64,000 nt of DNA from Thermaurantiacus tibetensis (GTDB taxonomy: Bacteria > Pseudomonadota > Alphaproteobacteria > Sphingomonadales > Sphingomonadaceae): NCBI RefSeq assembly GCF_015354055.1, contig NZ_JACHTM010000003.1:206001-270000 (forward strand), in the 5' to 3' direction. Of this stretch, positions 62,385 through 64,000 are shown piece by piece (positions within the stretch are counted from its first letter, which is position 1; every line of letters starts with the position of its first letter). The position numbers and the translations under genes were made by a program. The notes beneath the pieces are model-generated. The model was given only the letters and a program-made list of their open reading frames with translations, had not been told where the DNA came from and ran no database searches.

Positions 62385-62855
62385 TCAGCTGCCGGAGATG
62401 CTGATCTTCCGGCTCGGCCGCTCGGCCGGCTGGGCGCGCGGCACCTTGACCGTCAGCACGCCCTTGTCGAAGCTCGCCGTGATCCCGGCCTCGTCGGCTG
62501 CGAAGGGCAGCTGGAAGCGGCGCAGATAGGTGCCCTTCGACCGCTCGACGAGATGGTACTTGCGCTTCTCGTCCTTCTCCTCGCGCACCGAGCCGGTCTC
62601 GGCCTTGAGGGTGAGCACGTCACCGTCGAGCTCGAGGTCGATGTCCTTGGGCTCGAGCCCCGGGAGTTCGGCGTGGATCTCGAGACCGGCCTCGGTCTCG
62701 GACACATCCACCTTGGGCGAGAGGAAGCCGGACGCCACGGTCACGCCGCGGCCCCAGTCCTCGAACATGCGCTCCATCTCGCGGCGCATGAGGGCAAAGG
62801 GGTCGCGGTCGGAGCCGGCCCCGACGGCAAAGGGAATGAGCGACTTGAGATCCAT
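62385..62855 (-). CDS. Hsp20 small heat-shock protein
   Basis: ATP-independent holdase of 156 residues. Alpha-crystallin domain from VDVSETEAGLEIHAELPG through ITASFDKGVLTVKVPRA, including LVERSKGTYLRRFQLP, and the C-terminal IxI-type motif KISISG used for oligomer assembly. An AAGGAGG site lies upstream of ATG 62855. A palindrome matching an FNR/FixK box lies 87 bases upstream. Confidence 0.94.
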   Translation of the reverse strand: MDLKSLIPFAVGAGSDRDPFALMRREMERMFEDWGRGVTVASGFLSPKVDVSETEAGLEIHAELPGLEPKDIDLELDGDVLTLKAETGSVREEKDEKRKYHLVERSKGTYLRRFQLPFAADEAGITASFDKGVLTVKVPRAQPAERPSRKISISGS

Positions 62856-62942
62856 GGAACGGTCCTCCTTGGCATTTCAGGAGGGCGCGGCGACTCGCCC
62901 CGCCCACCTCTGGCCCGATGGCAGAGGCGGGCGGGACGCGCC

Positions 62943-62956
62943 TTGACTGCCGTCAA
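62943..62956. promoter_or_regulatory. FNR/FixK-type box upstream of hsp20
   Basis: TTGAC-N4-GTCAA, an exact half-site palindrome matching the TTGAY-N4-RTCAA consensus, flanked by C and G to give CTTGAC...GTCAAG. Between the stop of the TonB receptor (62967) and hsp20 (start 62855). A weak hairpin role for the receptor transcript is the alternative. Confidence 0.5.
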
Positions 62957-62966
62957 GCGCTCAACG

Positions 62967-64000
62967 CTAGAAGCGGAACCGGCCGGTGATGCCGAACATC
63001 CGCGGCTCGCCGGGGAAGTTCAGGAACAGCTGGTTCGCCGTTGCGATCCGGCCGTCGGCCACGGCGCGGAAGGTCCCCGAGCCATGGAGCGGCATGTCGG
63101 CGGCAATCTGCTGATAATATTTGTCGAACAGGTTCTGCGCCCAGAGCTCCAGAGACCAGCGCCGATCCTCAGCCTGGATGCCGATCCGGCCGTTCACCAC
63201 GATGAAGGAATCCTGAACCTTCTCGAGGTCAAGGTCGGAGCCCGTGTTGATGTCGCTCTGCATCCGGTAGTCGATGTAGAACAGGCCCCTGAGCCCCGTG
63301 TTGCGGATTGGCGGAGTCCAGGTGAGCGAGCCGGTGACGGTGAGCGGTGCCGCGTTCGAGATCTGCCGGCCCGGGAGCTGGAAGAGCACGGGCGAGAGCG
63401 GACGGCCGTTGGTGCCGACGAGGTCGCCGGCGTAGCGGGTGTCGGCATAGGTGAGACCCGTCGTGATGGCGACATCCTCGAGCGGGCTTGCGAACACCTC
63501 GATCTCGACCCCCTTGGCCACCACGCCGGGCTTCAGCCGGTCGGGCGCGCAGGCGCCGGTCGCCGGATTGGGGTCGCGGTCGGTCCCGTTCAGGCTGTCG
63601 CGGCAACCGGCCGTGTTGGTGACCTCGAAGTTGACTCCGTTGAAGGTGTTGAGCTGGAAGTTCGAGAAGGCCGAGCGGAACAGGGCGGCGTTCACCGAGA
63701 AGTCGGGCCGGCTGAACTTGGCACCCACCTCGATCGACTGCACGGTCTCGGCATCGAACTGGAGGTCGATCGCCTCGGGCCGGGCGTTGCCGACCGTGTT
63801 GGCGGGCAGGGCGAGCTGGGCGGCGCAGGCGGCCTGCTGCGCCGGCGTGCCCGCGCTCGGGTTGCAGACGATGTCGAGCGCGGAAGTGTCGAGGTTGAAG
63901 CCGCCGGCCTTGTAGCCACGCGCCCAGGAGCCATAGACCATGAGGTCGCGCACCGGCTTCCAGGAGAGGACGACGGTGCCGGTGAACTCGTCCTCCTTGC
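62967..64000 (-). CDS. TonB-dependent receptor, 3' part (5' end outside window)
   Basis: The frame is open to the window edge on the minus strand, so the N terminus, signal and plug are missing. The visible 344 codons are outer-membrane barrel: DEFTGTVVLSWKPVRDLMVY then SWARGYKAGGFNLDT, EVGAKFSRPDFSVNAALF, and a C-terminal aromatic strand ending GITGRFRF. Two cysteine-containing loops (DIVCNPSAG, NTAGCRDSLNG) occur. The methionine at 63953 is internal. Ligand unknown. Confidence 0.9.
   Translation of the reverse strand, partial: KEDEFTGTVVLSWKPVRDLMVYGSWARGYKAGGFNLDTSALDIVCNPSAGTPAQQAACAAQLALPANTVGNARPEAIDLQFDAETVQSIEVGAKFSRPDFSVNAALFRSAFSNFQLNTFNGVNFEVTNTAGCRDSLNGTDRDPNPATGACAPDRLKPGVVAKGVEIEVFASPLEDVAITTGLTYADTRYAGDLVGTNGRPLSPVLFQLPGRQISNAAPLTVTGSLTWTPPIRNTGLRGLFYIDYRMQSDINTGSDLDLEKVQDSFIVVNGRIGIQAEDRRWSLELWAQNLFDKYYQQIAADMPLHGSGTFRAVADGRIATANQLFLNFPGEPRMFGITGRFRF

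Overview
This window is about 64 kb of gene-dense, very GC-rich DNA, almost certainly an alphaproteobacterium of the order Sphingomonadales. The evidence is a serine palmitoyltransferase operon for sphingolipids, three cell-surface proteins ending in the sphingomonad PEPxxWA sorting tail, a circularly permuted two-piece tmRNA gene, an alphaproteobacterial-type SspB, and TonB-dependent receptors. Genes are packed with 4-base start/stop overlaps, and many starts are GTG or TTG. I see no phage, insertion sequence, CRISPR array or rRNA.

Layout. 0-8 kb: end of a cytochrome oxidase gene, SURF1, then thrC, an M16 peptidase, two SAM methyltransferases and an APC permease on the plus strand, facing an M23 peptidase. 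8-14 kb: SUV3-like helicase, S4 RNA-binding protein, ferredoxin fdxA, MFS exporter, cysK. 14-21 kb: phosphoesterase, aldehyde dehydrogenase, exported M17 aminopeptidase and a tight minus-strand operon dapF-mtaB-ftsY-yciB. 21-24 kb: acyl carrier protein, ornithine-type decarboxylase and a deoxyhypusine-synthase-like enzyme (polyamine metabolism), closed by a strong terminator. 24-29 kb: PEP-CTERM protein with a sigma-54 promoter, rlmD, a small lipoprotein, gmk, sspB, the permuted ssrA gene and a glycosyltransferase. 29-45 kb: the rpoC-rpoB-rplL-rplJ and rplA-rplK-nusG-secE-tRNA-Trp block, split by a TonB receptor and a lower-GC orphan segment. 45-50 kb: tRNA-Tyr, tRNA-Gly, an rRNA methyltransferase, gshA, PEP-CTERM, rsmE. 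49.7-52.5 kb: sphingolipid operon. 52.6-64 kb: CPBP protease, MHS transporter, CoA-transferase, lon, PEP-CTERM, tRNA-Val, arsenate-reductase-like phosphatase, DUF885 protein, small heat-shock protein and the 3' part of a second TonB receptor.

How it fits together. The SspB adaptor gene lies directly downstream of the tmRNA gene whose tag SspB-type adaptors recognise, and lon and hsp20 add to protein quality control. The CerR-like reductase, a four-helix membrane protein, an acyl carrier protein and serine palmitoyltransferase form one translationally coupled sphingolipid unit. A recurring promoter pattern, TTGACA or a variant, 16-17 bases, then CTAGCC or a variant, is found before tRNA genes, rpoB, fdxA and the DUF885 gene; several promoters sit so close to the start codon that leaderless mRNAs are likely.
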